From NCBI GenBank assembly GCA_903921785.1, contig CAIXRH010000132.1, forward strand, positions 1 to 64,000: DNA of 64,000 bases, written 5' to 3'. How positions within the stretch are numbered: position 1 is the stretch's first letter; every line of letters begins with the position of its first letter. A model generated the notes under the pieces. The model was not told the DNA's origin and did no database searches. It saw nothing but the letters and a program-made list of their open reading frames with translations. The stretch is from an uncultured Pseudomonadota bacterium. GTDB lineage: Bacteria; Myxococcota_A; UBA796; SXON01. Made by a program: the position numbers and the translations under genes. Positions 1 through 8,622 of this stretch are shown one piece after another.

Positions 1-1
1 C

Positions 2-2257
2 GACCGCGCCGAGCGCGACCGCAATGAGCGAGCCGAGCGCGAGGATCGGGGCGACCGCCGCGATCGTCCGCCCCGGGACGCCGAGGCCCGCCCGGCCGAG
101 GTCAAGCCGGCCGAACCGCCGCCTCCTCCGCCGCCGCCGCCTCCTCCCCCTCCCCCGCCGACGTTCCCGCTCGGGCACCCCGAAGCGAGCGGGCTCCCGG
201 TGAGCGAGCTGGGCGCCACGCCCGCCGAAGTCGAGGCGTTGGCCGCGGTGGATGTGTCGTCCATCGCCGAACTTTTGCTCCTCCCTCCCGTGTCGCTCGA
301 CCGCGCCGGTGAGCGCCTGGTGGACGGCGTGGCCCCCGAGGGTCTCGTGCTGCTCCGCGGCAAGGCCACCTGCCGGGTCTCCAGGTTCTCTCCCAACGGT
401 CGCCGCTTCGAGCTCACCCTCGTCACCGATCGCGGCCCGGTGCGCTGCCGCTGGCTCGGCCCGGTGCCGATCGAGGTCAGCGGCGGCAAGTCCGGCGGCG
501 GCCTCGGCCTCACCGGCCGCTACGACCAGGACGACGACGGGCCGGTGCTCTACGAAGGTGAGCCCCTGGGGATCGACGGGCGCGGCGGCGATTGGCTGCC
601 CCGCTACGGCATCGCCGGCTTCACCGAAGAACGGCTCCGCGAGCTGATGCGCGCCGCCCTCCGGCGGGTGGATGAGCTCCTCGCCGACCATCTCCCCCCT
701 GAGGTCACCGACCGCCAGAAGCTCGCGCCGATCGGCACCGCCCTTCGGGACGTTCACTTCCCGGCGAACATGCACCGCAAGGGTCGGGCGCGCCTCGCGT
801 TCGACGAGCTGCTGCAGGTTCAGCTCGGCATGGCGCTCCTCCGCGCCCCCGAGCGCCGCGAGCGCGGCACCGCCCACGGCCTGCTCCACGGGCTCATCGC
901 CCGCGCGCTGGCGTCCGGCGGCTGGGAGTTCTCCGACCCCCAGGAAGCCGCGTTCGACACCATCCGCAGGGACATGCGTCGTTCTTCCCCCATGGAGCGC
1001 CTGCTCCAAGGGGATGTGGGCAGCGGCAAGGGCGCCGTCGTGCGCGCCGCGATGACGCTGGTCGCCGAGGAGAAGCAGCAAGTCTTCTTCTGCGCCGCCG
1101 ACGCGCTGGCCGCCGAACACCACCACCTCTTCGCCGGGGAGTGGTGGCGCGCCATCGGGATCGAGCCGCTCTTGTTGCTCGGGCCGGCCACCCGCGCCCA
1201 GGCCGAGACCCTGCGCAAGGGCGAGCCGCTGGTCATCTACGGCACCCACGAGCTGCTCGCGAAGCCCCCAGAGGTCCGCAAGCTCGGGCTGGTGGTGGTG
1301 GAACAAAGCGGCACCTACTCCATGCCCGACCTCTCCACGGTCGAGCAGGCCGGGCAGCGCCCCGATCTCCTGGTGCTCACCCCTACGCCCGTCCCCGCCC
1401 TGGTGGCGATGACGGTCTACGGGCAGCTCGCGATGACCGTGGTCGACAAGCCGCCGATGCATGGCGTGGAGAGCCGCGTGCTCAGCGTCTCCGAGCGGCC
1501 CGAGGCGTACGCCGCAGCGCGCGAGGCCATCGCCGAGGGTCGCCAGGTGATCCTGGTCTTCCCGTTCGAGGAGGGCCGCAAGGATCTGTTGAGCCCGAGC
1601 GAAGCGCGCCGCATGGCCGAAGCGCTCGCACAGCAGGAGCTCCCCGGCGCGCGGTTCGCGCTGTTCTCCGGCGGGCTCACCCCCCAGGAGCGCTTCCGCG
1701 CCTACGACGACTTCCAGCACCGCCGCGCCGACGTGCTCTTGGCCACCACCGCGTTCGAAGAGGGGCCGATCGTCCCCAACGCGTCGGTGATCATCTGCGA
1801 GTACGCCGAAGGGTTCGACCTCGTGCGGCTGCACCGCCTCCGCAACCACGTCGCCAACGGCTGGGTGCGGGCGAGCTGCTGGTTCGTGCAGGGTGAAGGC
1901 GCCACGCCGGCCGCCGCCGCGCGGCTGGAGCTCGTCGCCCGCGAAGGCGATGGTTTCCGCATCGCCGACCTCGACCTCGCGCAGCGCGGCATCACCGCCG
2001 CCATGGGGGACGCGGCCGACATCCCCCGGTTTGCCTGGGCCGACCCCGCCCAGGATCGGGAGACGCTCACCCGCGCCCGGCAGGAGGCGTTCAAGCTCCT
2101 CACCGCCGATCCCGGGCTCCGTCGCCGGCAGAACCGCCCGCTCCTCAACCTGGTCCGCGCCCGCTTCGGGGAGGACCCCTTCACCCAGGACGGCGCGCCG
2201 CCGCCCCCGTCGCCGCCCGACGGGGGCGCTCGCCGCCGTCGCCGCCGCCGGAGGTAG
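2..2257 (+). CDS. RecG-like protein with degenerate helicase motifs (5' end outside window)
   Basis: The frame is open from the left edge, so the GTG at 200 is probably internal; residues below count from it. The upstream part codes for an Arg/Asp/Glu-rich segment and a run of about 14 prolines. The rest aligns by eye with RecG along its length: an OB/wedge-like N-terminus, two RecA-like lobes and the C-terminal RecG region. The catalytic motifs are altered. Walker A is GDVGSGKG at 271-278, with Gly for the usual Thr. The DEQH box is VEQS at 367-370. Motif VI, normally RGRVGRG, is RNHVANG at 548-554. The TRG region is also unlike RecG. The C-terminus is proline-rich and ends in eight arginines. 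RecG normally remodels replication forks using ATP; here I infer a structural or DNA-binding role without ATPase activity. The next gene begins 3 nt downstream. Confidence 0.85.
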   Translation, partial: DRAERDRNERAEREDRGDRRDRPPRDAEARPAEVKPAEPPPPPPPPPPPPPPPTFPLGHPEASGLPVSELGATPAEVEALAAVDVSSIAELLLLPPVSLDRAGERLVDGVAPEGLVLLRGKATCRVSRFSPNGRRFELTLVTDRGPVRCRWLGPVPIEVSGGKSGGGLGLTGRYDQDDDGPVLYEGEPLGIDGRGGDWLPRYGIAGFTEERLRELMRAALRRVDELLADHLPPEVTDRQKLAPIGTALRDVHFPANMHRKGRARLAFDELLQVQLGMALLRAPERRERGTAHGLLHGLIARALASGGWEFSDPQEAAFDTIRRDMRRSSPMERLLQGDVGSGKGAVVRAAMTLVAEEKQQVFFCAADALAAEHHHLFAGEWWRAIGIEPLLLLGPATRAQAETLRKGEPLVIYGTHELLAKPPEVRKLGLVVVEQSGTYSMPDLSTVEQAGQRPDLLVLTPTPVPALVAMTVYGQLAMTVVDKPPMHGVESRVLSVSERPEAYAAAREAIAEGRQVILVFPFEEGRKDLLSPSEARRMAEALAQQELPGARFALFSGGLTPQERFRAYDDFQHRRADVLLATTAFEEGPIVPNASVIICEYAEGFDLVRLHRLRNHVANGWVRASCWFVQGEGATPAAAARLELVAREGDGFRIADLDLAQRGITAAMGDAADIPRFAWADPAQDRETLTRARQEAFKLLTADPGLRRRQNRPLLNLVRARFGEDPFTQDGAPPPPSPPDGGARRRRRRRR

Positions 2258-2260
2258 ATC

Positions 2261-2683
2261 GTGCCCGCAGCTCGCCGCCAGATCGACGTGAACGTGACGC
2301 CCGAGAAGCTGATGGCGGTCGTCACCGACTTCGCCGCCTACCCGCGCTTCCTCCCCGAGATGGAGGAGGCGACCATCCTCCGCCGCGACGGCGACGTTTG
2401 GGTGGTCCGCTTCGCGATCCGGGTGGTGCGCCGCCTGGAGTACACCCTGCGGCTGGAGAAGCAGAACCCCACCACCCTGCGCTGGTCGCTGGTGGAAGGT
2501 TCGTTCAAGGCCAACAACGGCGGGTGGGACATGGCGGCGATCCCCGCGGGCACGCGTGCCGACTACCACATCGATCTCGACGTAGGCATCTTCGTCCCCG
2601 GGTCGGTCATGAAGACGCTGGTCGAGACCAGCCTCCCGGCCACGCTGGCGGCGTTCAAGAAAGAGGCGGAGCGGCGAGGCTGA
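2261..2683 (+). CDS. SRPBCC (RatA/COQ10-like) lipid-binding-fold protein
   Basis: This is a 140-residue protein of the START/polyketide cyclase-like SRPBCC fold. The segment DFAAYPRFLPEMEEATIL near residue 28 matches the opening of RatA/COQ10 proteins, and the length fits. Members bind hydrophobic ligands such as quinones, or act on ribosome assembly (RatA); the ligand here is not visible. A GTG start lies 3 nt after the RecG-like gene, and the FrnE-like gene follows after 1 nt, so the three are probably co-transcribed. Confidence 0.8.
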   Translation: MPAARRQIDVNVTPEKLMAVVTDFAAYPRFLPEMEEATILRRDGDVWVVRFAIRVVRRLEYTLRLEKQNPTTLRWSLVEGSFKANNGGWDMAAIPAGTRADYHIDLDVGIFVPGSVMKTLVETSLPATLAAFKKEAERRG

Positions 2684-2684
2684 A

Positions 2685-3314
2685 ATGGAGATCGAGGTCT
2701 GGTCCGACGTCGTCTGCCCCTGGTGCTACATCGGCAAGCGCCGGTTGGAGCGCGCGCTGGAGCGTTACCCTGGCCGCGCCGGGGTCACCGTGCGGTTCCG
2801 GAGCTTCCAGCTCGATCCCTCTGCGCCCGTAGGCTCGGAGGAGCGGGTGCTCGACTCGCTCTCGCGGAAGTACGGCGTGCCCAAGGAGCAGGCGCAGGCG
2901 ATGACGGACAACGTCGCCCGGCTGGCTGCCGCCGAGGACCTGGAGTTCGACTTCAGCAACTCCAAGGTGGAAAACACCTTCGATGCCCACCGACTGCTCC
3001 ACCTCGCCGCCGCACACGGCAAGCAGGTGGAGCTCAAAGAGCGGCTCTTCGCGGCGAACTTCTGCGACGGCGAGCGCGTGGGCGAAGCCGCCACGCTCCA
3101 GCGCCTCGGCGAAGAAGTGGGCCTGCCCGCCGACGACGTGCGCGCCACCCTGGCCGATCCCGCCCGCTACCGGGACGCCGTCCGTGCCGACCAGCAGGCG
3201 GCTCAGCGGCTCAACGTTCGCGGCGTCCCGTTCTTCGTCTTCGGGGGGAAGGTCGGCGTCTCGGGCGCGCAGCCGGTGGATACGCTCCTCGCGGCGATGG
3301 CGCGAGCCGGCTGA
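2685..3314 (+). CDS. FrnE/DsbA-family thioredoxin-fold oxidoreductase
   Basis: The 209-residue protein starts with a thioredoxin-fold strand and a CPWC active site at residues 12-15, typical of FrnE-type DsbA relatives and 2-hydroxychromene-2-carboxylate isomerases. A GVPFFVF segment near residue 180 supplies the cis-proline loop. No signal peptide is seen, so it is probably cytoplasmic, as FrnE is. It likely handles thiol-disulfide exchange, perhaps under oxidative stress. The ATG lies 1 nt after the preceding stop, so it is the third gene of the operon. Its stop codon lies inside a 16-bp tandem repeat. Confidence 0.88.
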   Translation: MEIEVWSDVVCPWCYIGKRRLERALERYPGRAGVTVRFRSFQLDPSAPVGSEERVLDSLSRKYGVPKEQAQAMTDNVARLAAAEDLEFDFSNSKVENTFDAHRLLHLAAAHGKQVELKERLFAANFCDGERVGEAATLQRLGEEVGLPADDVRATLADPARYRDAVRADQQAAQRLNVRGVPFFVFGGKVGVSGAQPVDTLLAAMARAG

Positions 3315-3354
3315 GGGCGCCCCCGGCTGAGGGCGCCCCCGGCTGAGGGCGCCC
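3309..3354. repeat. 16-bp tandem repeat, about 2.9 copies
   Basis: The unit GGCTGAGGGCGCCCCC repeats at 3309-3324 and 3325-3340, with a partial copy at 3341-3354. It starts in the stop codon of the FrnE-like gene and ends at the stop codon of the convergent gene on the minus strand. Each unit contains the palindrome GGGCGCCC. It could act as a bidirectional terminator or come from replication slippage. Confidence 0.9.
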
Positions 3355-3647
3355 TACTTCAAACAGGCGTTCTCGGTCCCCTTCGGCGCCATGGCCTGCA
3401 AGACCACGCACGTGCCGCGGCACCGCGCCCGCCGCTCCGCCGAGGTGTACTCCGGCCCCGGGTAGCCGCCCTGTGCCGAAAAGAGCGCCTCACAGTCGGC
3501 GTCTCGCGCCATGCACCGCTCCACGCAGCCGGCTTCGGCACCCACCTCGCCGCGAGGCGCGTCGCGGGTGTTGCGCCACCAGGCGAGCGCGAGGAGCAGG
3601 ACGACGGCGGTGAGGGCGAAGACCGCCCACTCAGCGCGGGTCTTCAC
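3354..3647 (-). CDS. Small membrane-anchored six-Cys protein coupled to a Ser/Thr kinase
   Basis: This is a 97-residue protein of unknown function. It has one transmembrane segment near residues 7-23, followed by a short extracytoplasmic domain with six cysteines. Four of them form two C-x3-C pairs (residues 41/45 and 76/80), with single cysteines at 52 and 95, so disulfides are likely. The GTG start overlaps the kinase stop (GTGA), which predicts translational coupling. I infer a partner or output of the kinase; no family is recognised. Confidence 0.75.
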   Translation of the reverse strand: MKTRAEWAVFALTAVVLLLALAWWRNTRDAPRGEVGAEAGCVERCMARDADCEALFSAQGGYPGPEYTSAERRARCRGTCVVLQAMAPKGTENACLK

Positions 3648-5413
3648 TCGGCGATGACCTTGCAGTTCTGGAACTTCGACGAACACTTCAGGGTGACCGA
3701 CTTCCCAGCTTCCATGGTCACGTGGGTGGTGACGGTGGTCCCGTCGGGGAAGCTCACCTCGGCGCTGTAGGAGCCGGCGGGCACGTCGCCTGCGCCGAAG
3801 TGACCGCCGCCGCCCGAGAGGGAGACGGATCGGGCGTCGCCGGCGAGGGAGAGGTGGCCGGGGCCCGAGGGTGGAGCCGGCACCGCGGCGGGGGCCTCGG
3901 GCGTCGGGGCGGGCACGACGGGCTTCGCAGCCGTCGCCGTCGTGGTGGCCGTAGCGGCAGGCTTCGAGGCGCCGACCGGCGCCGGGCGAGGCCCAGGAGC
4001 GGTCGACGCGCCGCCCGGCTTCGTGCTCCCGCCGCTCCCGGAGGGAACCGGCGTGCCCGACGAGCCGGCTGGGACCTCTGGAGTCCCCGCAGCGCCACCC
4101 CCGGGCTTCCCCGGAGCCTCCGCCGCAGCGCCCGTCCCCGCGCCAGCTCCCGCACCGCCCGCACCGCCGCTCGCCGAGCCGGGCGGCGCGACGGTGGCCG
4201 CGACTTCCGGCGCCTTCGCACCCGACGATCCGTCCATCGGAACCAGGAACGCCGCGATCACCAGCGCCAGGGCCATACCGCCGGCCACCACCATGCCGAC
4301 CGGGGCCACCCAGAGCAGCGTGTTGGACTTCGCCTTGGGCGCCTTTTTGCTGGCGGTGCTGATCACGCCCGAACGTTCGAGGAGGAGCGTGCCGGTGCGG
4401 TCGGTGATCACCTGCCCGCGGCGATCCTCCTGCAGGCGGAGGCTCGGGGGAACCACGCGCTCGGCCCATTCATCCAGGGTGTCCCCAGGGAGGGAGGCAC
4501 GGATGGTGGCCGCCACTCGCACGGTCTCCCGGGCGGTCGGCCGATCTGCCGCCTTGGCGGAGAGCATCTGGCCCACGAGGTCGAACAGCGGCTGGGAGAT
4601 CTCCTCCAGCCAGGCCCACTGGGCACGGAGCTTGTCCCCCGGGGGGGTCCGGTCGGCGTCCATCGCGGACTTCCCGGGCTTCACCCCGGTGAGCATCTCA
4701 AACAGGGTGACGCCGAGGGCGTAGATGTCCCCCGCGTGGCTGTCCTCCCCGTAGAACCGCTCGGGCGCCATGTACGGCACGGTGCCGAACGCCGCCTCGG
4801 TGGTGACCTCCTCGCGGCCCTTGAGCTCCGCGCGCGCCACCCCGAAGTCGAGGATCTTCACCTCTCCCTGGGCGGTGACCCGCAGGTTGGACGGCTTGAT
4901 GTCCCGATGGATGAGCCGCAACGGGGTTCCATCGGGGCCTGACTGATGGTAGGCAGCGTGAAGTGCGCCAGCCACTTCCTCGATGATCGCCAACGCCGCC
5001 ACGGGCGGGATGGCGCCGTGCCGGAGGAGCTCGGTGAGGTCGCACCCCTCCACGTACTCCATGACGATGGCCCAGCTGCCATCGAGCTCCATGAGGTCGT
5101 CCACCCGGACGATGGCGCGGTGGCGGATCGCCGCGAGCATGCGGGCTTCGTCGCGGAGGCGGCCGAGGAGCCCGGGGGTGGAGACCTTCTCGGGGCGGAG
5201 GAGCTTGATCGCCACCCGACGATCGAGCCCACCACCCACGGTATCCGCGAGGTACACCGAGCCGAACGCGCCCTGCCCGAGGAGCGCGGCCACCCGATAG
5301 CTCCGCCCGCTGCTCACGCGCAGCCCCGGAACCCGCACTCGCTCCGTGCAGACATGCTTGAGCAAGGTATCACGAGTTCCCCGCCGCGGCGGCGGAAGTG
5401 CAGCCAACCCCAA
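3644..5413 (-). CDS. PknB-type Ser/Thr protein kinase with one membrane segment
   Basis: The N-terminal kinase domain spans about residues 40-310. It has a glycine loop (GQGAFGSVY), the lysine of AIKLL, the catalytic loop HRDIKPSNL, DFG (DFGVAR) and the APE motif, so it should be active. A membrane helix lies near residue 375. The extracytoplasmic part is a long Ala/Pro/Gly-rich linker and a small C-terminal beta-rich, PEGA-like domain with two cysteines. It would sense an envelope signal and phosphorylate cytoplasmic targets. The start is uncertain: I give the upstream ATG, but TTG or GTG codons 14-25 residues in are possible. Confidence 0.92.
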   Translation of the reverse strand: MGLAALPPPRRGTRDTLLKHVCTERVRVPGLRVSSGRSYRVAALLGQGAFGSVYLADTVGGGLDRRVAIKLLRPEKVSTPGLLGRLRDEARMLAAIRHRAIVRVDDLMELDGSWAIVMEYVEGCDLTELLRHGAIPPVAALAIIEEVAGALHAAYHQSGPDGTPLRLIHRDIKPSNLRVTAQGEVKILDFGVARAELKGREEVTTEAAFGTVPYMAPERFYGEDSHAGDIYALGVTLFEMLTGVKPGKSAMDADRTPPGDKLRAQWAWLEEISQPLFDLVGQMLSAKAADRPTARETVRVAATIRASLPGDTLDEWAERVVPPSLRLQEDRRGQVITDRTGTLLLERSGVISTASKKAPKAKSNTLLWVAPVGMVVAGGMALALVIAAFLVPMDGSSGAKAPEVAATVAPPGSASGGAGGAGAGAGTGAAAEAPGKPGGGAAGTPEVPAGSSGTPVPSGSGGSTKPGGASTAPGPRPAPVGASKPAATATTTATAAKPVVPAPTPEAPAAVPAPPSGPGHLSLAGDARSVSLSGGGGHFGAGDVPAGSYSAEVSFPDGTTVTTHVTMEAGKSVTLKCSSKFQNCKVIAE

Positions 5414-5449
5414 CGGCGAAGGACGGCCCGCGCGGCGAGGTCCAGCCGC

Positions 5450-5488
5450 CCGGCCGACGACGGCGGTCGAGGAACGATCGGCGGCGAG
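5450..5488 (+). repeat. Dispersed intergenic repeat, copy A (divergent)
   Basis: This is a weak copy of the six-member intergenic repeat. It retains GGCGGTCGAGGA and GGCGGCGAGA but lacks the AATGG end. It lies in the 189-bp gap between the kinase start and the acyl-CoA dehydrogenase stop. Confidence 0.55.
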
Positions 5489-5602
5489 ACCGCCTCGTCG
5501 GGCTTGATCGCCGCTGCAACGGACGCCGACGCCGATCTGGGCTCGCGAGGGTGGAGGAGGGCCGGGAGGGGGGACAACCGTGAACGGTGACGACGGGCCG
5601 TA

Positions 5603-6751
5603 CTAGCCGAGGCCGCTGTACTTCGCGATGATCTCCTTCATGATCTCGCTCGACCCTCCCCCGATCGGAAGAATCCGCACATCCCGGTAGGCCCGCGCGA
5701 TGTCGTACTCCTCGGTGAAGCCGTAGCCGCCGTAGAACTGGAGGCACTCGTAGGCCACCCGCTGTGCGAGGTCCCCCGCGAAGAGCTTCGCCATGCTGAT
5801 CGCCAGGGTCGCATCCTCGCGGGCGTTCATCTTGTCGACCGCCTGATAGGTCAGCATCTTCGCCGCCTGAACCTGGGTGAGCAGCTCGGCGAACTTGTGC
5901 CGCCACACCTGGAAGCTGCCGATGGGCCTACCGAACGCGATACGTGATTTACCGTACTCGATCGCATCCTGGAGCTGCACCTCCATGCCGCTGGTGCACA
6001 TCAGCGCGCCGGCGAGGCGCTCGCCCTGGAAGTTCTTCATGATGTAGGTGAATCCAGCGTTCTCCCTGCCGATGAGGTAGCGGCGGGGAATCCGGCAATC
6101 TTCGAAGTGCAACATCGAGCTGTCCACCGAGCGGGTGCCCAGCTTGTCGAGCTTCTTCCCCACGTGGAACCCGGGGGTGTCCGTCGGGAAGACGACCAGG
6201 GAGATCCCCCCGTGGCCGGCCGGCCCGGTGCGCACCGCGAGCAGGATGAAGTCCGCGAACGCGCCATTGGTGATGAAGGTCTTCGCACCGTTGATCACGT
6301 AGTCGTCGCCGTCCGTTCGGGCGGTGGTGGTGATCGCCGCCACGTCGCTGCCACAGCCGGGCTCGGTGATGCCGAGGGCGCCGATGCGGTCGCCGGAGAA
6401 CGCCGGGCGGACGAACTCCTCCTTCTGCTCCGCCGTGCCCAGCTCCGCGATCACCGGCGTGCTGATGTCGGTGTGCACGAAGATGCTCATCGTCACCCCG
6501 CCGTTGCGGGCCCAGGCGAGCTCTTCTACCATCGCGGCGTGCGCCCACCAGTCGAGTCCCGCACCGCCGAGCTCCGTGGGAAACCGGATGCCGAGTAGCC
6601 CCATCCCCGCCATCTTCTTGAGCACCTCCCGGGCCGGCCACTCGCCCGCGTCGTCCCACTCCTTGCGGTGGGGGTGGAGCTCGCGCATCACGAACTCGCG
6701 GACGGACTTGCGGAGGAGGTCGTGCTCCTCGGTGAACGGGGGGAACGTCAT
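5603..6751 (-). CDS. Acyl-CoA dehydrogenase
   Basis: This 382-residue flavoprotein should oxidise acyl-CoA to the trans-2-enoyl-CoA in fatty acid or branched-chain amino acid breakdown. The signature GITEPGCGSD (near residue 135) and the C-terminal GGYGFTEEYDIARAYRD are typical. The Glu of the usual YEGT motif is Gly (IGGGSSEI). A Glu sits in QGERLAG, where isovaleryl- and long-chain acyl-CoA dehydrogenases place the catalytic base, so the enzyme is likely of that subclass. No Shine-Dalgarno is seen. TGGATA lies exactly 10 nt before the ATG, suggesting a leaderless mRNA. It stands alone, with no beta-oxidation partners nearby. Confidence 0.95.
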   Translation of the reverse strand: MTFPPFTEEHDLLRKSVREFVMRELHPHRKEWDDAGEWPAREVLKKMAGMGLLGIRFPTELGGAGLDWWAHAAMVEELAWARNGGVTMSIFVHTDISTPVIAELGTAEQKEEFVRPAFSGDRIGALGITEPGCGSDVAAITTTARTDGDDYVINGAKTFITNGAFADFILLAVRTGPAGHGGISLVVFPTDTPGFHVGKKLDKLGTRSVDSSMLHFEDCRIPRRYLIGRENAGFTYIMKNFQGERLAGALMCTSGMEVQLQDAIEYGKSRIAFGRPIGSFQVWRHKFAELLTQVQAAKMLTYQAVDKMNAREDATLAISMAKLFAGDLAQRVAYECLQFYGGYGFTEEYDIARAYRDVRILPIGGGSSEIMKEIIAKYSGLG

Positions 6752-6767
6752 GCCGCAAAGCTATCCA
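6752..6767 (-). promoter_or_regulatory. Putative leaderless promoter (-10 TGGATA)
   Basis: TGGATA (6762-6767, minus strand) is followed by 10 nt and the ATG of the acyl-CoA dehydrogenase. It is one of seven GNTA-N10-start cases in the window. No clear -35 hexamer is seen. Confidence 0.5.
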
Positions 6768-6818
6768 CCCGACCGGCGATCTCGCCCCGCGAACGGATGT
6801 TTCGGTTCGGTGACGGGC

Positions 6819-6834
6819 GTGCTACGATCGGCCG
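6819..6834 (+). promoter_or_regulatory. Putative leaderless promoter (-10 GTGCTA)
   Basis: GTGCTA (6819-6824) with TACGAT as the -10 hexamer lies 10 nt before the ATG of the CotH-like gene. It includes an extended -10 TG. No Shine-Dalgarno is present. Confidence 0.5.
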
Positions 6835-8499
6835 ATGCTGTTGCTCCTCGCCTGCACCACCCCGGTGTCCGACCCCTCCGGCGGCGAGGTTCTCGCGCCC
6901 CTCCCGGACTACTCGGTGGACACCGGCACCCCGATCAGCGACTCGGGCAAGGACACGGCCGACACCGAGGACCCCAACCCGGTCTACGACGAGCCCGAGC
7001 CGCCGAATCTGGTCATCAACGAAGTGCAGACCAAGAACGCCAGCACCCTCTTCGTCGACGACGACTTCCCCGACTGGATCGAGCTGTACAACGCCTCCGC
7101 CGAGTCGATCGACTACTCCCGGATCTCGCTCACCGACGATCACGACCTGCCCTGGATCGGCCCCGCAGGCACCTCCGTGGAACCCGGTGGGTACGTGCTG
7201 GTGTATGCCGACGGCTCCGTGGAAGGCGGGATGCACGCGCCCTACACCCTCTCCAAACACGGCGATCACCTCACCCTTCGCGTGGATGGGTACCCCACGG
7301 ATCGCCTCGCCACCGGCGACCTGATGGAGGACGCCGCTTGGGGCCGCTTCCCCGATGGCGGCGACTGGGCGCCCACCATCACTTGCTCGCCCGGCGTCAC
7401 CAACGGCGCCAGCCCGTCCGATTCGCTCGACCCGGGCGATGCGCTCTTCGATCTCTCCGGCATCAACACGGTGGAGCTCACGATGAGCTCCTCGGCGATC
7501 TCCTCGCTCACAAGCAACAGCTACGCCGAGGTGCAGTCCGACATCGCGATCAACGGCGCCAGCTTCGGCCCCGTGGATGTGCGGATCCGCGGGTCCGCCA
7601 CCCGTCGCACCTTCGGCCAGAAGGCCAGCCTCAAGGTCGACCTCAACAGCCACGTCGACGTTCGTTACCGCGGCCTGGAGAAGCTCACGATCATCAACAT
7701 GATCTGGGACCCCAGCTATATCCGTGAATTCACCGGGTACGCGATGTTCCGCGAGGCCGGGGTGCCTGCCGCCCGCACCTCCTACACCTGGCTCGACGTA
7801 AACGGTTCGAACTACGGCCTCTATCTCTTCACCGAGACCTACGACGACGCCTTCCTCCGCCACTGGTTCGGCAACGCCGACGGCTACATGTGGGAGGCCA
7901 ACGGGGACTTCAACTCTCCGACCTCGTGGGACTGCGAGGAAGGCTACCCCTGCGACACCACCAATATCTCCAAGGTCTGGTCGATCGTCCAGAATTACGA
8001 CGCCGATGAAGCCGGGATGGAGAAGATGGAGGAGTACGTCGCGCTCGACAACATGATGCGCGAGTGGGTGATCGAGAACGCCATCGGGCAATGGGATGGC
8101 TACACCAGCCCCCACAACTACCGGGTCTACGAGAACCCCACCGACGGGCTCATGTACATGATCCCTTCGAGCATCGACTACACGTTCGACGATCCCTACG
8201 CGTTCTCCGAGAACATCTTCTACGGCAACGGCCAGCTGATGCGCTGGTGCTGGGACACGTCGGCCTGCAAGTCCCGGTACGCGGACGTGGCCCGGGAAGT
8301 GGCCGACATGATCGACGAGATGGACTGGGACACCCGGATCGACGAGCTGCGCGACGTGCTCGATGAGCACGCCGGCAACGACTACGACGACCCGCAGGGG
8401 CAGTACAGCCACGCGTCGTACGAGTCCCAGATCGAGTATATCCGCACGTACATCCAAGAGATCACGGACACGATGCGGGACCAGGCCGCGCCCTACTGA
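6835..8499 (+). CDS. CotH-kinase-family lipoprotein with N-terminal lamin-tail domain
   Basis: The protein has 554 residues. Lipobox LLLAC occurs at residues 3-7, leaving only six residues before the Cys. An in-frame TGA a few codons upstream excludes a longer N-terminus. An Asp/Thr/Ser-rich tether follows. Residues about 55-150 resemble a lamin-tail (LTD) domain (VINEVQ ... DWIELYN). From about 225 onward it resembles CotH: VRIRGSATR, KLTIINM and YGLYLFTE, then the IPSSIDYTFDD region. CotH phosphorylates spore-coat proteins in Bacillus; related surface proteins are common in Myxococcota. I infer a surface lipoprotein; kinase activity is not proven. Confidence 0.88.
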   Translation: MLLLLACTTPVSDPSGGEVLAPLPDYSVDTGTPISDSGKDTADTEDPNPVYDEPEPPNLVINEVQTKNASTLFVDDDFPDWIELYNASAESIDYSRISLTDDHDLPWIGPAGTSVEPGGYVLVYADGSVEGGMHAPYTLSKHGDHLTLRVDGYPTDRLATGDLMEDAAWGRFPDGGDWAPTITCSPGVTNGASPSDSLDPGDALFDLSGINTVELTMSSSAISSLTSNSYAEVQSDIAINGASFGPVDVRIRGSATRRTFGQKASLKVDLNSHVDVRYRGLEKLTIINMIWDPSYIREFTGYAMFREAGVPAARTSYTWLDVNGSNYGLYLFTETYDDAFLRHWFGNADGYMWEANGDFNSPTSWDCEEGYPCDTTNISKVWSIVQNYDADEAGMEKMEEYVALDNMMREWVIENAIGQWDGYTSPHNYRVYENPTDGLMYMIPSSIDYTFDDPYAFSENIFYGNGQLMRWCWDTSACKSRYADVAREVADMIDEMDWDTRIDELRDVLDEHAGNDYDDPQGQYSHASYESQIEYIRTYIQEITDTMRDQAAPY

Positions 8500-8558
8500 G
8501 GGAGCGACACAGGGGGCGCCAGACCGGCGTCGGCGCTCCGGTGCACCGCCTCAGGCGC

Positions 8559-8617
8559 CGGCCGGCTGCGCCGGCCGTGAACCGTCGCGCTTCGAGTCCC
8601 GGGCGGCGCTCCGCCCG
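8559..8617. terminator. Two GC hairpins between convergent genes
   Basis: CGGCCGGC-TGC-GCCGGCCG (8559-8577) is a perfect 8-bp stem with a 3-nt loop. CGGGCGG-CGCT-CCGCCCG (8600-8617) is a 7-bp stem. Both lie in the 123-bp gap between convergent genes. They lack T-runs, so they would be weak or Rho-assisted terminators. Confidence 0.5.
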
Positions 8618-8622
8618 AGCGC

